This document shows, one piece after another, positions 10,265 to 17,826 of a DNA stretch of 38,525 nt. A model generated the notes under the pieces. The model was not told the DNA's origin, did not search any database, and saw only the letters and a list, made by a program, of their open reading frames with translations. A program made the position numbers and the translations under genes. The stretch comes from Lachnospiraceae bacterium. GTDB taxonomy: Bacteria > Bacillota > Clostridia > Lachnospirales > Lachnospiraceae. The DNA is taken from NCBI GenBank assembly GCA_024693925.1, contig JAILKH010000093.1:1-38525 (forward strand), given 5' to 3'. Each line of letters opens with the position of its first letter. Position 1 is the first letter of the stretch.

Positions 10265-11344
10265 CTACCTTCCTGCCTTCTTATTGGGCCATCTGACAAT
10301 AAAAGGCAGAAATCTGTTAACAAACATAACTATGGGGATCTCCAAAATAAGAACAATTATCAGAATTATTATATCATCTGCATATCTGTTGATTCGCGGC
10401 ACATATTTAATATATTTCTCATATACGAACGCAAGTACCGGCAACGGATTATGCGTTGCCATCATGGTAAGCGAATTCCTTCCGAAAAATTCCAAAACCT
10501 TGCATTTAATATTCAGTGCCTCTCCCAGATACAGAATAGAAGCAGATGTTAATATTCCCGTCAGATACTGTAAAGGAAGACTGACAATCCTTACAAAAGC
10601 ATAATCCACAAAATGATTGGGCTGAGCTATGGGAAAATCAATTATAAGCCAGATAATACATATTGTGACCATGATTTTTTTATTGATCTTAAACAACAAA
10701 CTCTTGTATTCAAAATAGAAATACCCCGCAAAAATAAATACGGCTGACATAAGTACCCTGGTAAACTTCACAAACAAAAACCATCCGTCCGCATATTCCT
10801 CAATAATACCATAATGAAGAATACAATAACATATAAGACTTAAAACAAAAACAACACCAAAAGATATCCATTCACCGGTAATCTTATCCGTCTGCTTATC
10901 ATTTCTTCCAAAATATCTCAGCATTAAAACACAAATTACTTCCGCAAAAAATAATGTCGGCATAAACCACAAGGCATCATACCCCGATAAGGAAACCGTA
11001 CTTTTGATTATTTCCAGAATATTTGAAAAACTACCCTGTTTAAACACTACCCGCATAAAAGTATAATACAGGATTATAAGAAGAGAAAACGCAAAATACG
11101 GATACATAACCCCTTTTATTCGTTTAAGGATAATAGAAAAAAATCCTTCTCCTCTCCATCTGTCCAGATAATTAAGCAAAGCACCCGATACAAAGAAGAA
11201 AATCGCCATACAGAATGAACCTATCCATGAACACAGCGGATTGTCCCCGGTATCAACGTGGGCCAGGATAACCACAACAATTCCGATCCCTCTTGCTATA
11301 TCCAGATAATTTAATTTTTCCTTATGTTTACTTTTTTCAGACAT
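10265..11344 (-). CDS. Acyltransferase-3 family protein, fucose-4-O-acetylase-like
   Basis: The 359-residue polytopic membrane protein has the N-terminal signature YLDIARGIGIVVVILAH, with Arg18 and His29 as the family's active-site pair. This is followed by FCMAIFFFVSGALL and a conserved LWFMPTLFFAE segment. These features match the YxxxARGIxIxxVxxGH subgroup (COG3594, NolL/fucose-O-acetylase-like). It probably acetylates a sugar hydroxyl on a glycan precursor or exported polymer. It lies 26 nt after dgt and just ahead of two DPM1-like glycosyltransferases in one transcription unit. It is a different subgroup from the acyltransferase at 2441-3508, so the two probably act on different positions. 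Confidence 0.88.
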   Translation of the reverse strand: MSEKSKHKEKLNYLDIARGIGIVVVILAHVDTGDNPLCSWIGSFCMAIFFFVSGALLNYLDRWRGEGFFSIILKRIKGVMYPYFAFSLLIILYYTFMRVVFKQGSFSNILEIIKSTVSLSGYDALWFMPTLFFAEVICVLMLRYFGRNDKQTDKITGEWISFGVVFVLSLICYCILHYGIIEEYADGWFLFVKFTRVLMSAVFIFAGYFYFEYKSLLFKINKKIMVTICIIWLIIDFPIAQPNHFVDYAFVRIVSLPLQYLTGILTSASILYLGEALNIKCKVLEFFGRNSLTMMATHNPLPVLAFVYEKYIKYVPRINRYADDIIILIIVLILEIPIVMFVNRFLPFIVRWPNKKAGR

Positions 11345-11370
11345 TCTTTATGTATATTCCTTATTATTTT

Positions 11371-12822
11371 TTATAAAATACCATTCAACTCCTGATATGT
11401 CCGTTTAGCAAAACTATCGGTCATCCCGCTGACATAATCGGTAACCATTAACAGACGTAAATACAATTTTTCAGCTTCATTCTTTCCCGCCGAATACTTA
11501 TAATAAATCCGCAGATAATTATCGGAAATAAGCCTTGTGATCTTATCCCTTAATGCGGTTTTATTCGCTTTCCATAAAGGAGTATCAAAATATATAAAAG
11601 CATCCACATATTTATCAAGTAAAAAATCAAATATAACGGATGCAGATACCTCAAGCTTAAGAATAGGTTTGCTTACAAATACATATCTATACGCTATATC
11701 GGACAAGGCAGCTACGATACATTCTCCCTTTGAAGCACTTAAAATATCACTTTTATATTCTCCGCGCATTATTTCATTATATCCTGAAATAAAAGCATCC
11801 GTAACAGAAGCTATAAGTATTCCCTGAACTCTTACTATCCAGTTCTGTACGGAATAAAGATCCGGATTATCATACCCCTTTTCAAGCGCCTTATTATAGT
11901 ACTTATCCAATATTCCAATGATATCCGAGAAACAGCAGACCTTTTCCTTATCCTTTTTATTCTCTATCTCAGGCAGCCGATTATTAAGCTCCTCTTTAAG
12001 AATGCTATAATTAAGCATACCTTTTTTTACCGCATCTTCAATATCGGCCGTATTATATGCGATATCATCTGCCGCTTCCAATAAATATGTAAGAGGATGT
12101 CTGTTTCCGTTTAAACCACAGGATTCCTGTATATTGTCAAAGTTCTCTTTATCCGCAAGAAAATAACCCATTTTTTTGGTTTTTATATTTCTGCCGGGAT
12201 CATTAACATCATATCCTATCTCCATTGAAGAACCCGGATACTTAATGATCGTTGCAAGTAATGCTTTTGTAAGATTCATTCCGTGCTCATCCACAAGAAA
12301 ATGCAGTTTTGTAACTACGCGTAAAGCCTGCGTATTTCCTTCAAAATTAAAAAAATCCTTCTGCATCTGTACGGACAGTATATCCGTCAATACCTTACCT
12401 TCGTACGAAAACTTACCTAGATTCTTCTTAAACCAATCCTGGATCGCACTTTCTCCAAAATGTCCGAATGCCGGATTTCCTATGTCATGAATCAAGCCCG
12501 CACATTGCAAAACATCACAGATATCCTCCTTTGTTCCTTTATCGAATCCATCATCCAATCCCTCATTGATTATCCGTGTTCCTACACTTTGACCCAATGA
12601 CTTTGCAAAAGACGATACCTCCAGGGAGTGTGTAAGCCTTGTTCTGACAAAATCACTGTTATCCAGAGGGAACACCTGTGTTTTATCCTGTAGCCTTCTA
12701 AATGAAGGACTCGATATGATCCTATGATAATCCTTTTCAAACTCGGTTCTCAAATCCGTCGATCCCGGAGACTTAGAGTATTGCCTAAGTCGTTCAGGAC
12801 ACATCAGTCTTATCCAATTCAT
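11371..12822 (-). CDS. dgt: Deoxyguanosinetriphosphate triphosphohydrolase (dGTPase, HD family)
   Basis: The 483-residue protein carries the HD-domain metal ligands in order: RTRLTHSLEV (His65), GLIHDIGNPAFGHFGE (His112-Asp113) and a later DDIAYNTADIEDA segment. FRRLQDKTQVFPL near residue 41 is the conserved dGTPase N-terminal motif. The enzyme hydrolyses dGTP (and possibly other dNTPs) to the nucleoside and triphosphate, balancing deoxynucleotide pools. The start ATG has AAGGAA close upstream. That site directly abuts the hairpin at 12836-12867, so translation or read-through may be affected by it. It heads a unit that continues with acyltransferase and glycosyltransferase genes, which is functionally unrelated company. 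Confidence 0.96.
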   Translation of the reverse strand: MNWIRLMCPERLRQYSKSPGSTDLRTEFEKDYHRIISSPSFRRLQDKTQVFPLDNSDFVRTRLTHSLEVSSFAKSLGQSVGTRIINEGLDDGFDKGTKEDICDVLQCAGLIHDIGNPAFGHFGESAIQDWFKKNLGKFSYEGKVLTDILSVQMQKDFFNFEGNTQALRVVTKLHFLVDEHGMNLTKALLATIIKYPGSSMEIGYDVNDPGRNIKTKKMGYFLADKENFDNIQESCGLNGNRHPLTYLLEAADDIAYNTADIEDAVKKGMLNYSILKEELNNRLPEIENKKDKEKVCCFSDIIGILDKYYNKALEKGYDNPDLYSVQNWIVRVQGILIASVTDAFISGYNEIMRGEYKSDILSASKGECIVAALSDIAYRYVFVSKPILKLEVSASVIFDFLLDKYVDAFIYFDTPLWKANKTALRDKITRLISDNYLRIYYKYSAGKNEAEKLYLRLLMVTDYVSGMTDSFAKRTYQELNGIL

Positions 12823-12835
12823 ATTATTTCCTTAT

Positions 12836-12867
12836 AAGAAAATCCGCTCTAAAAAGCGGATTTTCTT
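12836..12867 (-). terminator. Perfect 13-bp hairpin between glycosyltransferase gene and dgt, terminator-like
   Basis: AAGAAAATCCGCT (12836-12848) pairs perfectly with AGCGGATTTTCTT (12855-12867) around a 6-nt loop. The A-rich and T-rich ends flank a GC core on both strands, the form of a bidirectional intrinsic terminator, although the T-tract is mostly part of the stem. On the minus strand it is followed immediately by the dgt ribosome binding site and, 13 nt later, the dgt ATG. No separate promoter fits between hairpin and ATG. Either read-through or a promoter upstream of the hairpin must supply dgt. Confidence 0.65.
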
Positions 12868-12903
12868 TCTCTCCTTCTACACCGAAGCCTTTGTAAAATA
12901 CTT

Positions 12904-13635
12904 TCACCCTTTATATCCGGGATCAAATAAATTATATTTTAATATACAATAAATAGCTCTGAATCCGTCCTTAACACCTATCTTTTTCCCTTCATCATAA
13001 CTTCTGGGATAATAAGAGATAGGAACTTCATATACCTTACATCTCTTCTTTGCAATTTTTGCGGTTATCTCCGGTTCAAAACCAAACCTGTTCTCTTTGA
13101 TGGGAATGCTCTGAATTATCTCCCGTCTGAACATTTTATAACAGGTTTCCATATCCGTTAAAGAAAGATCCGAAAAAAGGTTGGACATAAAAGTCAGAAA
13201 CTTATTTCCCGCACTATGATAAAATCTTTTTATCATATATTTTTCACTTCTGGCATATCTGCTGCCATATACTACGTCAGCATCTGCACGACCGCTTACA
13301 AAGGGTTCTATGAGCACATTATAATCCTTGGGATCATATTCATTATCAGCATCCTGAACCACAACAAGATCACCTGTTGCCGCCATAAAACCATGGCGTA
13401 ATGCTGCTCCCTTTCCCATATTTTTCTTATGATACAATACCTTATCTACCTGCTTATATATTTCTGTCTGAAGCATTTCCCGGGTACCGTCTGTGGAAAG
13501 ATCATCAACGATAATTATCTCAATATTTTTTACACCGCTATTCTTCACTGCCTGAATTATGTTTTCAATAGAATTCTTTTCATTATAGCAGGGAATAACC
13601 ACGGAAAGCTTTAAAGTATCTGTATTTAACCTCAT
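12904..13635 (-). CDS. Family 2 glycosyltransferase (DPM1/polyprenyl-phosphate type)
   Basis: The 243-residue soluble GT-A domain shows SVVIPCYNEKNSI at 11-23, IIVDDLSTDGT at 41-51, GKGAALRHGF at 74-83, the donor site QDADNEYDP at 94-102, YGSRY, and the METCYKMFR segment typical of the DPM1-like subgroup. It has no membrane helices. These enzymes use a nucleotide sugar to glycosylate polyprenyl phosphate. The start is supported by GAGGAAGG immediately upstream. It follows the repeat-bearing membrane protein gene by 29 nt and precedes the hairpin at 12836-12867, so it is the last gene of the addB-led unit. Its partner could be the polytopic protein at 15331-17160 in the same unit (inference). 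Confidence 0.9.
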   Translation of the reverse strand: MRLNTDTLKLSVVIPCYNEKNSIENIIQAVKNSGVKNIEIIIVDDLSTDGTREMLQTEIYKQVDKVLYHKKNMGKGAALRHGFMAATGDLVVVQDADNEYDPKDYNVLIEPFVSGRADADVVYGSRYARSEKYMIKRFYHSAGNKFLTFMSNLFSDLSLTDMETCYKMFRREIIQSIPIKENRFGFEPEITAKIAKKRCKVYEVPISYYPRSYDEGKKIGVKDGFRAIYCILKYNLFDPGYKG

Positions 13636-13664
13636 GTTTCCTTCCTCTCATCACCACCCATAGG

Positions 13665-15218
13665 TTATGGTTTAATGTTTATCGAAATAGTGGATTCATT
13701 AACATTTGCTTCTATATCTCTTGTCACCGGTTCCGACCAGGCAGGATTACTTATAGTCAATGTATACATACAAGGCAATAGCGGAGCTATATCAGCACTC
13801 TGCCCGGCATTAACCACCTGATCCGAAAATCCCGGCAATGAAATAGTAGTATCATCATAACCCATATTAACCACAAACTTAATATAGGGTAACTTAACCA
13901 AAAAAACTCCCTCATTTTGTGCCGAGTACTTATCATCCGAAAACTCTTCCAACAATGCAGTCCTTTTTTCCGAATTTGTCGACATATATGTAACAAAATG
14001 ATCCACCACCGACTGCGGATATCCCTTCAGATTACCCTGATCATCTTCATAGGCCAGCTTAGTCCCTACAAAATCAGTATCTCCTGAAGCGATTGCTTTT
14101 TCAAGCTGTGATAATAATTCCTTATAGGATTCAGCCCTGCTATATTCCGAACTTTCCGAACCATTATCAAGAACCATTGTTGCTCCCGAGGTCTGACCTT
14201 TGGAATCTGTATTATCTGCTGTATCCGTCGAAGCCTCAGACAATCCGTTTTCTCCGGATGAGCCTTCTGTCACCGGCTGTTCTCCGATTGCTGTCGGTGC
14301 AGCAGGAACCTCCGTTCCGTCCTCATTATACATATTGGAAGCTGATTTTTTTAATCCTCCTGCGACTGCATTTTCATATATATTTTTAAACAGACCGTTA
14401 TACGTAACCATGTCTGTCGGAATATTATATTCTCTTTCCGATGACTTATGGGTTTTACCGTATGCCAATAACGCTATAAACAAACAGAGCAACAATATGC
14501 CGGAATATACAATAGCCGAATATCCTGTAAGTCCTTCCATAATATTTGCGGAAAGAACACCGTTTCTTTCTCTGCCTGAATCCTCTCTATCATTTCCGAA
14601 AAGATTATTTGGATTATTTACCTTACGTTTATCATATCTTCCCGAATAATCATTGCCTCTTGATCCTTTTTTTTCTTCATTCCGCAACCGGCTCATTAAC
14701 CGTCCTGATGAAAGGTGCTCCGGATCATCCCCCGGATTCGGATTTCTTTTATCGGATATACCCTGCATCTTGGGATTCACTCTTTGATTCATCCCATCCT
14801 GCACAGGCACACCCTGCATCTTAGGATTCATCCTCTGGTTCATTCCGTTCTGTATAGGCATACCCTGCATACCCGGATTCATACGCTGATTCATTCCGTT
14901 CTGCATAGGCATACCCTGCATACCCGGATTCATACGCTGATTCACTCCGTTCTGTATAGGCATACCCTGCATCTGCGGATTCATCCTCCGGTTCATTCCA
15001 TTCTGCACAGACATACCCGGCATCTGCGGATTTATCCCTTGATTCGGCATCCTCTCTCCCTGTCTTTTCTCAGAAAACATATCTTGATCTGACATATTTT
15101 GATTTGATATACTTTGTCCGGGCATTCTTAAATTAGGCTCCATTTCCTGCCCCCATTTAGCCGGAACCGGGTCATCCCGGTAACTGATCCTTCCCTCATT
15201 TTCATTGTTATAATTCAT
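13665..15218 (-). CDS. Single-pass membrane protein with 17-residue Met/Asn/Gln-rich repeats
   Basis: This protein of about 517 residues is not in any family I recognise with certainty. Part one (1-225) is hydrophilic and contains about five and a half copies of a 17-residue unit, consensus MNQRMNPxMQGMPxQNG. It is followed by a basic stretch with RLMSRLRNEEKKGSRG. Part two is one hydrophobic helix (about 234-253), with positive charge before it, so the N-terminus should be cytoplasmic. Part three is an extracytoplasmic tail: a Ser/Thr/Glu/Gly-rich linker (about 290-355) and a folded C-terminal domain ending in an LLPCMYTLTISNPAW segment, which faintly resembles the repeat domains of TcaA/YvbJ-type envelope proteins. 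The start is the ATG at 15216-15218, with GGGAGAG six bases upstream; a TTG at 15233 extends the frame but is less likely. It sits between two glycan genes. Confidence 0.8.
   Translation of the reverse strand: MNYNNENEGRISYRDDPVPAKWGQEMEPNLRMPGQSISNQNMSDQDMFSEKRQGERMPNQGINPQMPGMSVQNGMNRRMNPQMQGMPIQNGVNQRMNPGMQGMPMQNGMNQRMNPGMQGMPIQNGMNQRMNPKMQGVPVQDGMNQRVNPKMQGISDKRNPNPGDDPEHLSSGRLMSRLRNEEKKGSRGNDYSGRYDKRKVNNPNNLFGNDREDSGRERNGVLSANIMEGLTGYSAIVYSGILLLCLFIALLAYGKTHKSSEREYNIPTDMVTYNGLFKNIYENAVAGGLKKSASNMYNEDGTEVPAAPTAIGEQPVTEGSSGENGLSEASTDTADNTDSKGQTSGATMVLDNGSESSEYSRAESYKELLSQLEKAIASGDTDFVGTKLAYEDDQGNLKGYPQSVVDHFVTYMSTNSEKRTALLEEFSDDKYSAQNEGVFLVKLPYIKFVVNMGYDDTTISLPGFSDQVVNAGQSADIAPLLPCMYTLTISNPAWSEPVTRDIEANVNESTISINIKP
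14754..15032 (-). repeat. 51-bp in-frame tandem repeat, about 5.5 copies
   Basis: Within the membrane protein gene the DNA repeats with a 51-base period, equal to 17 codons. The central copies (about 14830-14985) are nearly identical in DNA sequence and the outer copies are degenerate. The unit encodes MNQRMNPxMQGMPxQNG. The copies stay in frame, so slippage would lengthen or shorten the cytoplasmic segment without breaking the protein. Confidence 0.92.
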
Positions 15219-15330
15219 TATTCTCTCCCACAACCCCTAAAACTACCTATCTCATCTAAAAATAACCTATAATATAATAACATAAATGATAAAAAAAGAA
15301 TAGATAAACTTTATGCTAAACTCTTTTAAT

Positions 15331-17160
15331 TTATTTCATTCGGAATCCATCCCGAATACTTTCACCGCGTAATTCCACTGCCTCAAGATTACCCTCATAC
15401 AAAATTGCAGGAAAATCATAATACCATATCTGATCTCCTTCTGTCAGCGGATAAAATATTTTAATTCCGTTCCATTCTTTGGAATCCGATTTTGCCTTAG
15501 GATAATCCTGCTGTAAAATCATATAATCTGCCGATATATTCTCCAAAAAATAAGTTTTATCATCACTTGCAAACATATACGTACCTTTGATAATATCCTT
15601 GCACATAACAACTCCAAGCAGAATATAGAGAACCACTCTTATTTTATGTTGTATCAGCGAAAATACATTTAATGTTATATCACCCAAAGCATATAAAGGA
15701 AGTATTATAATATAACCGTAACCGAATCTGTTTGACGGAGCCGATATCATAAAAAATGCAAAACTCAACAGAATTATCCCCCCAAAAAACACATAAGGTC
15801 TTTGTTCTTTATACTTTTGCGGGATTAGAATCCTATTTACCTTTCCCCTTTTTACTAAACCGATCACCTCATAAACCATCCACGCAACACTTCTTACCAT
15901 AATAACAAAAGCCGCTGTAAATGCGGATAAGGACAGATATCGGTTAGCTTTCCCCTGCTCGCTCCACCATACGGGAAACCATTCGGTTATCGTCTGATCA
16001 ATATACTTAACATCCTTTGTATATCTTGCCCATACGATTATTTCATCCGCCTCATACCGTACTCCGCTTGCCGGTATCTTCCAGTCAAACGAGAAAAGAT
16101 CAATGGCCGGAAACGGATAAATAAACCATCCCGTAATAATAATATTTCTAATAAAATAAGGTGCAACCAATAATGCTCCCATTATTATATATTTGATTAT
16201 ATCCCTGTATTTTCTTTCCTTTAACAAAACTCCCGCAGGCTGTATTGCCAAAAGTGCCAAAATACCAACGCTTAATTTGATACTTACAAGAAATACCGCC
16301 ATAACACTCAATAACGCATATTCACTTACCGAATAATAAGCATCATTTTTTATGTATCCCCTATCCTTTTCTCTGTCAATAATTTCAACCCAACGTATGC
16401 ACAACCATACAATAAGCCAGATAACCCCCTGATCGGTTGAAGGAGATATCATTTCCACCGCAACTATAAAAAAATATACAAAAGGCGAAAAATACATAAA
16501 AAAAACGACTCTGAACTTAGCACCGGTTTTTGAAAGAATACCCCATAAGGAATAAACCATCACAAACCCCGCCAAAAATCCGGAAACGGAATGAAGCGAT
16601 CTTCCCAGAAATCCAAAACTGTATAGAGCACACAGGCAAAAATAGGAACTGTTAAAACCGAGCCTTGTCTGCATATGTGCCAAACCCTTTATAACCCCAT
16701 AACTCTCTATCCAATGAATACTCTGCGCATGATATGTTCCCGTATCATATGTGAATTTCCCATAACATGTAAAATAAAGACACAGCAACACGATCAATAT
16801 CGTCCCAGCCATACCTGTCGTTTTAATGATCAATGATCTGTAAGATATGAGATCCTTTTTTTTAGGCTTTTTTATACCGGTTAACCTACCGGTGAAATAT
16901 GACAAATACTTTTCCCTGTCAGTTACCAAAAACAATAAACAGGAAATAACAAGAATAATATTAGCCGCAAAACCAACCCCATCAATAAGACTAAAGTATC
17001 CTGCATATGCAGTGATAACACATATTCCGCATACAACACAGCTTCCGGGATTTAATTCCTTTGATCTTCCTTTGGAATACAAAATCCTGTTAAGTATAAA
17101 AAAACCTGTGATAAAACAAGTAACAAAAATATATAACCAATTTAATAAAGTAATGAGCAT
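15331..17160 (-). CDS. Polytopic membrane protein of the LIC_10190-like type, putative glycosyltransferase
   Basis: The 609-residue protein has about twelve or more hydrophobic helices. After the fourth helix the first large external loop has YDTGTYHAQSIHWI (Asp139, His144), then GLAHMQTRLGFNSS. This D-x-x-x-x-H plus 'GL...RxGFN' combination is what I recall for LIC_10190-family membrane proteins, a group with GT-C-like topology. A later loop has APSNRFGYGY, resembling the lipid-phosphate-sugar binding loops of this fold. It probably uses a polyprenyl-phosphate sugar made by a neighbouring family 2 enzyme. The ATG follows GGGGAA. It lies 26 nt after the S-component-like gene. The 112 bp from 15219 to 15330, between this gene and the next, are very AT-rich and hold no convincing hairpin or promoter. 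Confidence 0.7.
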   Translation of the reverse strand: MLITLLNWLYIFVTCFITGFFILNRILYSKGRSKELNPGSCVVCGICVITAYAGYFSLIDGVGFAANIILVISCLLFLVTDREKYLSYFTGRLTGIKKPKKKDLISYRSLIIKTTGMAGTILIVLLCLYFTCYGKFTYDTGTYHAQSIHWIESYGVIKGLAHMQTRLGFNSSYFCLCALYSFGFLGRSLHSVSGFLAGFVMVYSLWGILSKTGAKFRVVFFMYFSPFVYFFIVAVEMISPSTDQGVIWLIVWLCIRWVEIIDREKDRGYIKNDAYYSVSEYALLSVMAVFLVSIKLSVGILALLAIQPAGVLLKERKYRDIIKYIIMGALLVAPYFIRNIIITGWFIYPFPAIDLFSFDWKIPASGVRYEADEIIVWARYTKDVKYIDQTITEWFPVWWSEQGKANRYLSLSAFTAAFVIMVRSVAWMVYEVIGLVKRGKVNRILIPQKYKEQRPYVFFGGIILLSFAFFMISAPSNRFGYGYIIILPLYALGDITLNVFSLIQHKIRVVLYILLGVVMCKDIIKGTYMFASDDKTYFLENISADYMILQQDYPKAKSDSKEWNGIKIFYPLTEGDQIWYYDFPAILYEGNLEAVELRGESIRDGFRMK

Positions 17161-17186
17161 TTATTCCCCTTCAGTATTTGCTTAAA

Positions 17187-17768
17187 TCATCTTATATTTC
17201 CCATATATTCATTACGGGCATCTATTTCATCCTGTCTTTTTTTATACACCGTATTAAGCAGCAAAAGCAACGGAATACTTATACATATTACATTAACCAG
17301 AGCTATTCCGAAATATTTAAGCCCCTGAAAGATAGTCACTCTGATATCCTCTGACTGAAAATAAAACATGCACAACGGATATATACAGATCCATACCAAC
17401 ATAACAAGAACGCCTTCCACAACTATATAATCCGTAATCCTTATCCCAAAAAATTTCCCCACTCCGACCATAAACTTATCCTTGTAATGACCTGTTCCCA
17501 AACCCAGGATCACAAGATAAACAATACTGTCAACCGAAGGATTTCCCGCCAATACCATATGAAGAATCAAATAAGCGGTAAAAGGAATCATTACACCGAC
17601 TACAGATCCGTATATTGCGGCTATCACAACAACTATAAGTGAACATAATTGTATAAGCCATATCTGTGGCAGCTTCATATTTTCACCCAAATACAGAAAT
17701 GCGATCAATAATAATATCATCCCGAATAAGGTTGCCATTACACTTTCGTTATCAAATTTATTATCCAT
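17187..17768 (-). CDS. ECF-type transporter S-component-like membrane protein
   Basis: The 193-residue protein has about five to six hydrophobic helices and charged ends. Residues 48-75, with AAIYGSVVGVMIPFTAYLI, give the small-residue AxxxGxxxG helix-helix contact pattern of ECF transporter S components, and the length is right for that class. S components bind a vitamin or other micronutrient and pair with a shared EcfA-EcfA'-EcfT energising module, which is absent here, so it would be a group II component served by a module elsewhere. The substrate cannot be deduced. The start has AGAGG at good spacing. It follows addA by 58 nt, probably in the same unit. No riboswitch is visible upstream. 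Confidence 0.6.
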   Translation of the reverse strand: MDNKFDNESVMATLFGMILLLIAFLYLGENMKLPQIWLIQLCSLIVVVIAAIYGSVVGVMIPFTAYLILHMVLAGNPSVDSIVYLVILGLGTGHYKDKFMVGVGKFFGIRITDYIVVEGVLVMLVWICIYPLCMFYFQSEDIRVTIFQGLKYFGIALVNVICISIPLLLLLNTVYKKRQDEIDARNEYMGNIR

Positions 17769-17826
17769 TTATAAAACCTCTTTTTAATATACCGGCAGAA
17801 TAATTCTTCGTTGTATGATCAGAATA

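Noticed and set aside
12836-12867. Riboswitch in front of dgt
   Set aside because: It is a single simple stem-loop without the conserved junctions of any riboswitch class I know.
14754-15032. Possible CRISPR array because of the regular repeats
   Set aside because: The repeats are contiguous with no unique spacers, stay in one coding frame and encode a 17-residue unit. No cas genes are nearby.
14715-15092. Plus-strand frame of 125 codons rich in His, Leu, Ile and Arg across the repeat region
   Set aside because: It is the antisense reading of the 51-bp repeat. A period divisible by three keeps several frames open. It has no convincing ribosome binding site, and the minus-strand frame has a clear domain layout.
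15234-15330. Possible terminator or promoter in the AT-rich gap after the 15331-17160 gene
   Set aside because: A T-run is present, but no GC-containing stem precedes it. TATTAT-like strings occur without a -35 at suitable spacing, so neither call is supportable.
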